NCBI GenBank assembly: GCA_900543505.1
Contig: UQSB01000019.1
Coordinates: forward strand, 1 to 36,364
DNA length: 36,364 nucleotides
Direction of reading: 5' to 3'
Origin: an uncultured Collinsella sp.
GTDB taxonomy: Bacteria > Actinomycetota > Coriobacteriia > Coriobacteriales > Coriobacteriaceae
The notes under the pieces were generated by a model. It was not told the DNA's origin. It ran no database searches and saw nothing but the letters and a program-made list of their open reading frames with translations. This document shows positions 14,246 to 21,878 of the stretch, in pieces. Position numbers and translations under genes: made by a program. The first letter of the stretch is position 1. Each line of letters begins with the position of its first letter.

Positions 14246-16377
14246 TTGCGCCTGCCGCCTCCGTTGGCGCCCTGACGCCCCTGAGCTGCACGGTTGCGCC
14301 CGGCAGTGTTTTGCGCGCGCGACATGCCGCCGTGGCCCTTGCTGCCCTTAGGCCCCTTGCCGGCGGCGCCACCGTGGGCCTTGCTGCCCTTCTTGCCGGT
14401 GCCATGCCCACCGCCAGCAGACGTCTCGCCCGGGCGCGGGGGCACGGGGCGAATCAGGCAATGCTTGGTGTAGCCAATCAGATCGCGGCGGCCGGCTTTT
14501 TCCAGCGCCTCGCGCACGAGCTTGTAGTTCTCGGGTTTGCGATACTGGATGAGCGCGCGCTGCATGGCCTTCTCGTGCGGGTCGCGCGCTACATAGATCG
14601 GCTCCATGGTGCGCGGGTCCACGCCGGTGTAGTACATGCACGTCGACATGGTGGACGGCGTGGGGTAGAAGTCCTGCACCTGCTCGGGCATGTAGCCCAT
14701 GTCTCGCACGGCCTCGGCAAGGTCCACGGCTTCCTTCATGGTTGAACCGGGGTGGCTCGAGATCAGATACGGCACCACATACTGCTTGAGTCCGTATTCG
14801 CGGTTCAAGCGTTCAAATTTACGGCAGAACGCGTCGTAGACGGCGCGGCTCGGCTTGCCCATCACGGACAGCACCGCGTCGCTCACGTGCTCGGGTGCTA
14901 CGCGCAGCTGGCCCGAGACGTGATGCTCCAGCAGCTCGCGCAAAAACTCGTCCGAGGCATCGGCCATGGTGTAGTCGAAGCGGATGCCGCTGCGCACGAA
15001 GACCTTTTTGACGCCCGGCAGCTGGCGCAGGTCGCGCAGCAGCTGCGTGTAGCCGCTCTCGTCGACCACCATGTTCTTGCACACGCTCGGCCACAGGCAG
15101 CGCTTGTTCTTGCACACGCCGTGCTTGAGTTGCTTGTCGCAGGCAGGGCGGCTAAAGTTGGCCGTCGGTCCGCCCACGTCGTTGATGTAGCCCTTAAACT
15201 CGGGATCGCGCGTGAGCAGTTCGGCCTCGCGCATGATCGAATCGTGGCTGCGCATCTGCAACACGCGGCCCTGGTGGAAGGTGAGGGCGCAAAACGAGCA
15301 CTCGCCAAAACAGCCGCGGTTGGAGCTAATGGAAAACTTGATCTCGGCAAAGGCCGGTACGCCGCCCGCCGCGTCGTAGTCGGGATGCCAATCGCGTGCG
15401 TAGGGGAGCTCGGCCACCTCGTCCATCTCATCGGTCGTTAACATCGCCGACGGCGGGTTCTGCACCACATAGACGCTGTTGGGGTAGGGTTCTACCAGGC
15501 GATGTCCGGTGATGGGGTCCATATTCTGCTGCTGCACGTTAAAGCTGCGCGCGTAGTTGAGCTTGTCGGCGGCAAGGTCGTCCCAGCTGGGCAGCAGGTC
15601 GTAGTCGTAGACCTCGTCGAGCGAGTTGGTGCGGTAGACGGTGCCGTTGATATAAGTGATCTGGTCGACGGGCAGCCCGGCATCGAGCGCGTCGGCGATC
15701 TCGACGATCGCGTGCTCGCCCATGCCGTAGATGAGGATGTCGGCGCCCGAGTCGAGTAGTACCGAGCGCTTGAGCTTGTCCTGCCAGTAGTCGTAGTGGG
15801 CCAGACGGCGCAGGCTCGCCTCGATGCCGCCGATGATGATGGGGGCATCCTTAAACGTCTGGCGGATGAGGTTACCGTAGACCGTGACGGCACGATTGGG
15901 GCGGTGCCCCTCCTCGCCACCAGGGGTATAGGCGTCGGTGTGGCGGCGGTGCTTGGTCACCGAATAGTGGTTGACCATGGAGTCCATGTTGCCGGCGCTG
16001 GCGAGAAAGCCCAGGCGCGGCTCGCCGAGCACAGTGATGCTGGCGGGGTCGGTCCAGTCGGGTTGGCAGATAATGCCCACCTTGTAACCGTGTGCATCAA
16101 GGACGCGGCTGACGATGGCCATACCAAAGCTAGGGTGGTCCACGTAGGCGTCGCCGCAAATGTAGACGAAGTCGCACTGGTCCCAGCCGCGCGCGTTCAT
16201 GTCGGCGCGGCTGACGGGGAGGAACTTGTCGCGGCCCGGACGCCAGGGGCGTGAGGGCGCTGCCTGGGCATGAGTGGCGTGGCCACCCTGGGCCTTGCCG
16301 CCACGCTTTTGCTGCTGGCCGCGCTGGGCATGCTTGCCGTGCTGGTTGTGCTGAGCGTCCTGGGGCTTTTTTGCCAC
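14242..16377 (-). CDS. YgiQ-family radical SAM protein
   Basis: A 711-residue protein. It has a low-complexity basic N-terminus rich in His, Gln and Gly, a YgiQ N-terminal domain (residues about 60-330), and a radical SAM core with the cluster motif CFGECSFC in SNRGCFGECSFCALTF. A long Gly/Lys/Arg-rich disordered tail follows. YgiQ proteins are widespread radical SAM enzymes whose physiological reaction is not settled. GTG 16377 was chosen because GGGAGGA precedes it. The frame is open further upstream to 16548 but that extension has no similarity and crosses an intergenic hairpin. It is convergent with the CPBP gene and divergent from YoaK. Confidence 0.92.
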   Translation of the reverse strand: MAKKPQDAQHNQHGKHAQRGQQQKRGGKAQGGHATHAQAAPSRPWRPGRDKFLPVSRADMNARGWDQCDFVYICGDAYVDHPSFGMAIVSRVLDAHGYKVGIICQPDWTDPASITVLGEPRLGFLASAGNMDSMVNHYSVTKHRRHTDAYTPGGEEGHRPNRAVTVYGNLIRQTFKDAPIIIGGIEASLRRLAHYDYWQDKLKRSVLLDSGADILIYGMGEHAIVEIADALDAGLPVDQITYINGTVYRTNSLDEVYDYDLLPSWDDLAADKLNYARSFNVQQQNMDPITGHRLVEPYPNSVYVVQNPPSAMLTTDEMDEVAELPYARDWHPDYDAAGGVPAFAEIKFSISSNRGCFGECSFCALTFHQGRVLQMRSHDSIMREAELLTRDPEFKGYINDVGGPTANFSRPACDKQLKHGVCKNKRCLWPSVCKNMVVDESGYTQLLRDLRQLPGVKKVFVRSGIRFDYTMADASDEFLRELLEHHVSGQLRVAPEHVSDAVLSVMGKPSRAVYDAFCRKFERLNREYGLKQYVVPYLISSHPGSTMKEAVDLAEAVRDMGYMPEQVQDFYPTPSTMSTCMYYTGVDPRTMEPIYVARDPHEKAMQRALIQYRKPENYKLVREALEKAGRRDLIGYTKHCLIRPVPPRPGETSAGGGHGTGKKGSKAHGGAAGKGPKGSKGHGGMSRAQNTAGRNRAAQGRQGANGGGRRN

Positions 16378-16415
16378 GATTCCTCCCGTTGTTAGTATGC
16401 TGCACGTAATTGTAA

Positions 16416-16448
16416 CCAGTCTTTTTGGGACGGGGCTAAAAAGACTGG
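16416..16448. repeat. 11-bp inverted repeat between divergent ygiQ and yoaK-like genes
   Basis: CCAGTCTTTTT (16416-16426) pairs with AAAAAGACTGG (16438-16448) around an 11-nt loop. It lies between two divergent start codons, where no terminator is expected. It could be an operator, a cruciform or a dispersed repeat. Confidence 0.7.
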
Positions 16449-16630
16449 TGGAGTACATGAGCTGGCGGATCGGCGCGTCGATGCGGGTGCCGTTTGTTTC
16501 CAGACTGTGTATCCCCGTGTCGAAGGAGCCGTCTCGCGCGCACGCCATGTTGTCAATGGGTTACAGTATGAACGGCGGCTATGTTTCCGCCAACGCACGA
16601 GAGGGTCGTCAACAAGGAGGATGCACGACG

Positions 16631-17350
16631 ATGCAGCGTGCCAAACAGATATCGGAGTCCATCGAACTGGGCATTATCCTGGCGCTCGCCGGCGGCTTTA
16701 TGGATGTGTATTCGTACATTGGGCGCGACCATGTTTTCGCAAACGCGCAGACGGGCAACATCCTGCTTGTGGGCGTGAGCATCTCGGAGGGCAATTGGGC
16801 ACTTGCGGGGCGCTACTTCTTCCCTGTGGTGTCGTTTGCCGTGGGCATTATGCTTGCCGACCTGGTACACGAACGGTTTGGCAGCGTGATTCACTGGCGC
16901 CAAGTGACGGTGTTCTTTGAAGCCGTCATCTTGCTGGGCGTGAGCTTTATCCCGGGCGGCAATTTCAACCTGCTCGCCAACTGCCTCACCTCGTTTGCCT
17001 GCGGCATGCAGGTCGAGAGCTTCCGCAAGATCCACGGTCACGGCATCGCTACGACCATGTGCATCGGCAACTTGCGCAACGCCCTGCAAAACGTGGACGA
17101 TTACATCATCACCCACAAGCGCGGCTTTTTGGAAAACGGCCTGCTGTACTTTGGCGTGATCTTCACCTTTGTGTTTGGCGCCGTGCTGGGCAACTGGTGC
17201 ATCGAGCGCATGGGGCTGCACGCCATTGCGGTGGCGAGCATGCTGCTGTTTATCGCGTTTGCCATCATGTTTATCGATCGCGAACGCGACTTGCACAGGA
17301 AATGGGCCCGCATCGTAGCTGACTGGCAGACCACGAGTCTTAAGCGCTAA
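16631..17350 (+). CDS. YoaK-family (DUF1275) integral membrane protein
   Basis: A 239-residue protein with six predicted membrane segments. The N-terminal part has GGFMDVYSYI and FANAQTGNILLVG, the hallmark of the YoaK/DUF1275 family; TGN is strongly conserved. A charged C-terminal tail follows the last segment. The biochemical role of the family is unknown; a transport-like function is assumed from topology. ATG 16631 follows AAGGAGG. The gene stands alone and is followed after 7 bp by a large hairpin with a T run. Confidence 0.88.
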   Translation: MQRAKQISESIELGIILALAGGFMDVYSYIGRDHVFANAQTGNILLVGVSISEGNWALAGRYFFPVVSFAVGIMLADLVHERFGSVIHWRQVTVFFEAVILLGVSFIPGGNFNLLANCLTSFACGMQVESFRKIHGHGIATTMCIGNLRNALQNVDDYIITHKRGFLENGLLYFGVIFTFVFGAVLGNWCIERMGLHAIAVASMLLFIAFAIMFIDRERDLHRKWARIVADWQTTSLKR

Positions 17351-17357
17351 GGTGCAT

Positions 17358-17424
17358 GTTCGTAACAACATTCAGGAGCCAGAAAAACTATCTAGCTCCT
17401 GAATGTTGTTACGAACTGCTTTTT
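17358..17424 (+). terminator. 22-bp perfect inverted repeat, terminator-like
   Basis: Bases 17358-17379 and 17395-17416 are exact reverse complements over 22 positions with a 15-nt A-rich loop. Five T residues follow at 17420-17424. It can terminate the YoaK gene and faces the 3' end of the opposite-strand gene at 17430. A 22-bp perfect stem is long for a terminator and could be a mobile hairpin element. Confidence 0.8.
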
Positions 17425-17429
17425 GCGAT

Positions 17430-17966
17430 TTATTCGAGATGCTCTTCAATCCGAGCCCTAAGAAGGGCAATGGCTGTAGGTATTCCAATTGCGGCGGCTA
17501 ATTCGGCTTTATCCAAAACCTGTATGCTAAAGCACGATTGTTTATCACATTGAAGGACGATAACTGAAGATAGCTTCACTTCCTGTTGGCTGAATATATC
17601 GTAATCTCCAAATAGGAAGTTACCTTTTATTGCGTAATTCGGTATGTTCGTTACGCACTTCATCTCAAGTCTGTTTAGACCATAATCGAACACCGCAACT
17701 TCCTTGTGTTCGATGATGAGCGCAACCCTGGGCATGTTGCTAAAGCCACCGTCGACGACAGTGAAGAGTTTTTCATTCGCATCGTCATAAACGGTATATT
17801 TAAGACTCGATAGCTGTCCTAGTGGACCCGTGAACCCATGTCTTTTGATGTTGAGGTTGTCTCCCGCTGGGTTGATGAGAGCCAGAGTATGCGGATAAGG
17901 ATTACCTTCAATTGAGATTCGATATTCGTTTGTAGCCGTCTTGCTCGATTTAGGACCAGTAGCCAT
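17430..17966 (-). CDS. Hypothetical protein, possibly LURP-one/tubby-C-like
   Basis: A protein of 178 residues with no signal peptide or membrane segment. The middle is rich in short alternating hydrophobic strands (KYTVYDDANEKLFTV, then VALIIEHKEVAVFDYGL), which recalls the beta-barrel repeats of LURP-one-related (tubby-C superfamily) proteins. This is a weak structural impression, not a firm assignment. The C-terminal 30 residues look helical. The gene is clearly AT-richer than its neighbours, with mixed third positions, suggesting recent acquisition. ATG 17966 was used; a GTG one codon upstream is equally possible and no strong Shine-Dalgarno is seen. Confidence 0.6.
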   Translation of the reverse strand: MATGPKSSKTATNEYRISIEGNPYPHTLALINPAGDNLNIKRHGFTGPLGQLSSLKYTVYDDANEKLFTVVDGGFSNMPRVALIIEHKEVAVFDYGLNRLEMKCVTNIPNYAIKGNFLFGDYDIFSQQEVKLSSVIVLQCDKQSCFSIQVLDKAELAAAIGIPTAIALLRARIEEHLE

Positions 17967-18381
17967 CACGCGTCATCGCCTCGATCGAATTGGAACCGTC
18001 TTCTACTTCGTCCGGAGAATTGCGCTGTACGTTGCGGTACATGCAGCTGCAATAACCGCATGGGCAATTTCTAACAAAATGAATGACGCTATTTGCTGCA
18101 TGCATTTTATTTACTATAAAGTATCCTTTTATAAACGTATTGTCAAACATATATTGCTAAAACAGAAACAATTTATAGACTGAGTTGGTCGTATTCTTTG
18201 GGCGATTGCTCCTATAATCTAGCCTTCGCTGCTGTCGGGAGGGAAGGACTGGGGCTCCGTTATTATGTTGAAACGCTTTAACACTTTTGACGTTCTCACG
18301 CGTTTTTTGTTTCAAAAGCGTTAGGATGGAACTTGCAGCGCGGGGCGTAATGGGTACCCCGCACACGATGGGAGGCTATCA
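17967..18381. other. 415-bp AT-rich intergenic region
   Basis: The left half is AT-rich. It contains a 66-codon minus-strand frame (17950-18150) with a Cys-rich stretch but no Shine-Dalgarno. The right half holds the probable fucO promoter: a TATAAT at 18213-18218 without a clear -35. It also has an 8-bp inverted repeat AACGCTTT/AAAGCGTT (18272-18279 and 18315-18322) that could be an operator. No complete gene can be supported. Confidence 0.5.
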
Positions 18382-19548
18382 ATGGCTAATCGTTTCGTTC
18401 TCAACACCATTTCTTATCATGGTTCCGGCGCCATCAAGGAGATCCCCGGCGAGCTCCAGCGTCGCGGCTACAAGAAGATCTTCGTCTGCTCCGACCCCGA
18501 TCTGGTCAAGTTTGGCGTTACCGCTAAGGTGACCGACGAGCTCGACGCCGCCGGTATTGCTTGGAGCCTCTACTCCGAGATCAAGCCCAACCCCACTATC
18601 CAGAACGTCAAGGACGGCGTCGAGGCTTTCAAGGCCGCCGAGGCTGACGCTATCGTGACCATCGGTGGCGGCTCCTCCATGGATACCGCCAAGGCCATCG
18701 GCATCATCATCAACAACCCCGAGTTCGCCGATGTCCGCAGCCTCGAGGGTGTTGCTCCCACTAAGAACCACGCCGTGTTCACCATCGCTGTGCCGACGAC
18801 CGCCGGTACCGCCGCCGAGGTGACCATCAACTACGTCATCACCGACCCCGAGAAGGTCCGCAAGTTCGTGTGCGTCGACACCAACGACGCCCCCGAGGTC
18901 GCCGTCGTCGACCCCGATATGATGGCTTCCATGCCCGCCGGCCTGACCGCCTCTACCGGCATGGACGCTCTGACCCACGCCATCGAGGGCTACACCACCA
19001 AGGGCGCTTGGGAGCTCTCCGACATGTTCCACTTTGAGGCCATTAAGCTGATCAGCGAGAACCTGCGCGACTCTGTCGCCGAGGCCAAGTCCGGCAAGCC
19101 CGGCTCCGGCCGCGAGGGCATGGCTCTTGGCCAGTATGTCGCCGGCATGGGCTTCTCCAACGTTGGCCTGGGCATCGATCACGCCATGGCCCACACCCTG
19201 TCCGCTCACTACGATACCCCGCACGGCGTCGCTTGCGCCATGCTGCTGCCGATCGCCATGGAGTTCAACAAGCCGGTTTGCGCCGAGCGCCTGGCCAAGG
19301 TTGCCGTCGCCATGGGCGTTGACACCACGGGTATGAGCACCGACGAGGCTGCCGACGCCGCCATCGCCGCCGTCAAGCAGCTCTCTGCCGACGTGAACAT
19401 CCCGCACGTCTGCGAGGCCATGAAGGCCGACGAGATCGAGGTCCTGGCCAAGGACGCCATGGCTGACGCCTGCTTCCCGGGCAACCCGCGCGAGGCGACG
19501 CTCGACGACGTCATCGAGCTCTTCAAGAAGATCTGCCCGGCTGCCTAA
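18382..19548 (+). CDS. fucO: Lactaldehyde reductase / iron-containing alcohol dehydrogenase (FucO)
   Basis: A 388-residue group III alcohol dehydrogenase. Long stretches are the same as in E. coli FucO as I recall it, including NNPEFADVRSLEG, PTTAGTAAEVTINYVITD and ALGQYVAGMGFSNVGLG. GGGSSMDTAKA is the NAD-binding loop. The iron ligands are in DALTHAIEG and in HAMAHTLSAHYDTPHG. FucO reduces L-lactaldehyde to 1,2-propanediol in anaerobic fucose or rhamnose use. No fucose or rhamnose genes adjoin it, so other aldehydes are possible. ATG 18382 follows GGGAGG. It is monocistronic with a terminator downstream. Confidence 0.92.
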   Translation: MANRFVLNTISYHGSGAIKEIPGELQRRGYKKIFVCSDPDLVKFGVTAKVTDELDAAGIAWSLYSEIKPNPTIQNVKDGVEAFKAAEADAIVTIGGGSSMDTAKAIGIIINNPEFADVRSLEGVAPTKNHAVFTIAVPTTAGTAAEVTINYVITDPEKVRKFVCVDTNDAPEVAVVDPDMMASMPAGLTASTGMDALTHAIEGYTTKGAWELSDMFHFEAIKLISENLRDSVAEAKSGKPGSGREGMALGQYVAGMGFSNVGLGIDHAMAHTLSAHYDTPHGVACAMLLPIAMEFNKPVCAERLAKVAVAMGVDTTGMSTDEAADAAIAAVKQLSADVNIPHVCEAMKADEIEVLAKDAMADACFPGNPREATLDDVIELFKKICPAA

Positions 19549-19605
19549 CCTGGTTCGGCGGGCCCCGCCCGTTAGCCCCAGAATCGTCCTCGGACATGTC
19601 GGAGG

Positions 19606-19640
19606 CCCCGCTGCGCACTACGTGCGGCGGGGGTTCTTTC
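19606..19640 (+). terminator. Terminator of fucO
   Basis: CCCCGC (19606-19611) pairs with GCGGGG (19627-19632), and CGCAC (19614-19618) pairs with GTGCG (19622-19626), with a 2-nt bulge. GTTCTTTC follows. It lies 57 bp after the stop codon. Confidence 0.75.
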
Positions 19641-19824
19641 GTCCTGCGGAATGTCCGCGAAGGTCAGCCCTCAGATCCTGCTACGACTACGTCCTCGGAT
19701 TGTGGGGCTGAATGAGGGACGTGGTTGGCGGGGCCTTTTGTCCCGGTCGCTGTTTCGCAGCTTTGCCGCGAAACCACGCGCTGCTTTGGGCATAGAGGGG
19801 GACCTGGTTGCGGACCCAGATGGC

Positions 19825-21186
19825 CTAGAGGGATATGGGTGCAAACGAGAAATCGTTGTTGGGGTCGTCCTTTTCCATAAACTCATCGAGACAGAATGTC
19901 ATATAGATTGGAACGTAAAGGATCTTGCCCTCTTTGCAAAGGTTTTCGTGGCTCAGCACAACGGCCTCGGGAATTTTGTACTCGCCCACACTCATCAAAC
20001 GGTCGAGGGCTGCATGTGCTCGAACTTTCTTGCCCGATTTGACTTCGATTGGGACAACATGCCCGCGGGCACCTTCGATTACAAAGTCGACTTCACCGAC
20101 CTCACGCGTTTGGTAGTACCACGTATCTGCTCCGAGGGCAACGAGTCCCTGTGCGACCACGTTCTCATAGAGGCCGCCGAGGTTGGGAGTTTTCATGTCA
20201 AGGTAGACGGCGCGTGCCGTGCTGCCGGGATACCGCGATGCGAGCATACCTGTATCGGACTCGTATAGTTTAAAGGCCGTCGTTTTCTCCGTCCTCTTGA
20301 GAGGACTTCGTGCCTCCGTCACCTGGGGGACCATCAATTCAACGCCTGCGTTCACCAGCCATAGGAAATCCTGCTCGTATTTTTGAAGACGAGCTCCCTC
20401 GCCTAGAGACGAGACGATAAAGCGATGGGACTCCGCCTCAAGCTGAACGGGAATTTGCTCGAAAATGGAGCGAACGTTAAACGCTCGAGTCGATGCATAT
20501 TTAGAGATATCGCTTTTGTACTGATCGACTAGCTGAATTTGAAGCTCACGCGTTCTCACGAGCGAATAGCCCGAATCGATATAGTTCTGAACGACCTCCG
20601 GCATGCCGCCGCAAACGATATAGGCTCTAAAGTTTTTGAGCATCGCCTCATGAATATAGTTTTCGACGGGACGTCTCTCGACAAGGCGGCTGCGAATATC
20701 TGCAAGCACATTTTCGCTGACGCTGTTTGCCCAACAAAACTCTTCAAAATCCATCGGCCGCATAACAATGTGCTCGACATACCCTACCGGAAAAGAAGAG
20801 ATCCCCTTAAACTCAGTCCCAAGCATAGACCCCGAGAAGACATAGCTAAAGCGTCCGTCCTCGACCAGCGCCTTCATAAGTGTAACGATCTGCGGATACT
20901 CCTGAATCTCATCGACGAAGATAAGCGTGTCTCCTTCAACAAGCGGTGCATCCGCAAGAAGGGCCACACGGTTGATGAAGTCAATGGAGTTCTTAGCGCC
21001 AACAAGTACGTCTCTTGCCTCGGCATCAAGTAGCAGATTGACCTCATAATACGAAGCGTAGTTGCTCTTTCCAAACGCGCGAATCGCATAGCTCTTGCCA
21101 ATCTGACGCGCACCGGTAACAAGCAGGGCCTTATGGGAGTTATTCTTCCAGCTCAAAAGCCTATCAGTGACCTTGCGGCGTAGCAT
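19825..21186 (-). CDS. AAA-family ATPase with DUF4143 C-terminal domain
   Basis: A 453-residue protein. Walker A is GARQIGKS at residues 25-32 and Walker B is LIFVDEIQEYP near residue 90. The C-terminal DUF4143 region ends with EVDFVIEG and VVPIEVKSGKK, a pattern resembling a PD-(D/E)XK nuclease core. These ATPases are abundant in gut anaerobes, occur as many paralogues and have no settled function; links to defence or toxin-like systems have been suggested. ATG 21186 has AGGTG upstream on its strand. The upstream region consists almost entirely of 34-bp tandem repeats, suggesting unusual control. Codon bias is more mixed than in neighbouring housekeeping genes. Confidence 0.88.
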   Translation of the reverse strand: MLRRKVTDRLLSWKNNSHKALLVTGARQIGKSYAIRAFGKSNYASYYEVNLLLDAEARDVLVGAKNSIDFINRVALLADAPLVEGDTLIFVDEIQEYPQIVTLMKALVEDGRFSYVFSGSMLGTEFKGISSFPVGYVEHIVMRPMDFEEFCWANSVSENVLADIRSRLVERRPVENYIHEAMLKNFRAYIVCGGMPEVVQNYIDSGYSLVRTRELQIQLVDQYKSDISKYASTRAFNVRSIFEQIPVQLEAESHRFIVSSLGEGARLQKYEQDFLWLVNAGVELMVPQVTEARSPLKRTEKTTAFKLYESDTGMLASRYPGSTARAVYLDMKTPNLGGLYENVVAQGLVALGADTWYYQTREVGEVDFVIEGARGHVVPIEVKSGKKVRAHAALDRLMSVGEYKIPEAVVLSHENLCKEGKILYVPIYMTFCLDEFMEKDDPNNDFSFAPISL

Positions 21187-21202
21187 TAAAACACCTCATT
21201 GA

Positions 21203-21292
21203 CAAAAATTGGCAAATAGATTTGCCCCTAATCATACAAAAATTGACAAATAGATTTGACCAAAATCATACAAAAATTGGCAAATAGCAAAG
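21203..21292. repeat. 34-bp tandem repeats (2.6 copies) in the ATPase promoter
   Basis: Unit 1 (21203-21236) and unit 2 (21237-21270) match at 30 of 34 positions. A partial third unit (21271-21292) repeats the first 17 bases. Each full unit contains CAAATAGATTTG, with CAAAT/ATTTG inverted arms, and ends in ATCATA. Read on the minus strand, ATCATA is TATGAT, a -10-like box; the one at 21231-21236 would place transcription start about 40 nt before the ATPase ATG. The array ends 16 bp before the start codon. It looks like an iteron-type operator. Confidence 0.8.
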
Positions 21293-21293
21293 C

Positions 21294-21569
21294 TCACTTA
21301 GGCCTCAAAGCCAGCGAGCCAGCACGGTACTTTGCGAAAAGGCTGGCGGCGCCGTTGTTGAGGGTGGCCAGGTTGACAGTGGCGCCGTTAGCGTTCTCGG
21401 CTGCTTGGGCGCGCAGGAGCGAAAGGGCGTCGGCAGCGTTCATGCAGAAGCCGACGGTAAAGTTCCATACTGCGAACTCGCAGTCGCTTGCCGCGGGGTG
21501 AAGCGCGATCGGGTATCCCTTATGTTGGATGAAAAGCCCCATGTTTTTGCAGGGGTGCATACTCGTCAA
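21294..21569 (-). CDS. Hypothetical protein, possibly a gene remnant
   Basis: A frame of 91 codons ending in TGA at 21294-21296. Third positions are strongly G/C rich (for example GCC GAC GCC CTT TCG CTC CTG CGC GCC), like the resident genes, which supports coding. The Ala-rich C-terminal half (AADALSLLRAQAAENANGA) looks helical. No family was recognised and no Shine-Dalgarno is visible before any of the three N-terminal Met codons (21569, 21560, 21542). It may be the surviving 3' part of a longer gene. It ends 1 bp before the tandem repeats that precede the ATPase gene. Confidence 0.45.
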   Translation of the reverse strand: MTSMHPCKNMGLFIQHKGYPIALHPAASDCEFAVWNFTVGFCMNAADALSLLRAQAAENANGATVNLATLNNGAASLFAKYRAGSLALRPK

Positions 21570-21878
21570 ATTAATGTATAGAATCGCGTATAGTGCGAGT
21601 AAGATATTGCGCTGTCCGTTTTGTGTTTAGCAAAGATATAGTTTGCATAATCTGGTCTAATCCCTGCTCTATTTAAATAAAGTTGCACGTAAATGGCGTA
21701 GATATGCCTGAACTGGGCTTCTTTACGCTGAGCGGGTAAAATCGACCGTTCGCCGCTTAGGTATTTTCAAAATGAATAAAATGAGCGATAAAGAGAATAT
21801 AAACCTTAATAAACTCGCGTATCGCACGGACGCGGGTTATTAATGGGTTGTAGGCCTTTTACAGAAAGGATTCCAGCA
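21570..21878. other. 309-bp AT-rich region upstream of carbamate kinase
   Basis: No gene is supported. CGCGTAT occurs at 21595-21601 and again in ACTCGCGTATCGCACGG near 21813, a short repeated element that may be regulatory. AT-rich hexamers resembling -10 boxes are present, but no paired -35 is convincing. The carbamate kinase Shine-Dalgarno (AGAAAGGA) is at the right end. Confidence 0.4.

Noticed and set aside
17356..17553. 65-codon plus-strand frame after the YoaK-like gene
   Set aside because: It spans the 22-bp palindrome and is antisense to the 17430-17966 gene; no ribosome binding site.
18268..18283. Catabolite-response or LacI-type operator upstream of fucO
   Set aside because: TTGAAACGCTTTAA resembles such sites but has the wrong length between half sites for a cre, and mismatched arms.
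19651..20268. 205-codon plus-strand frame
   Set aside because: Mostly antisense to the AAA/DUF4143 gene, which has clear Walker motifs.
21203..21292. Tandem 34-bp repeats as a CRISPR array
   Set aside because: The units are directly adjacent with no unique spacers, and no cas genes are nearby.
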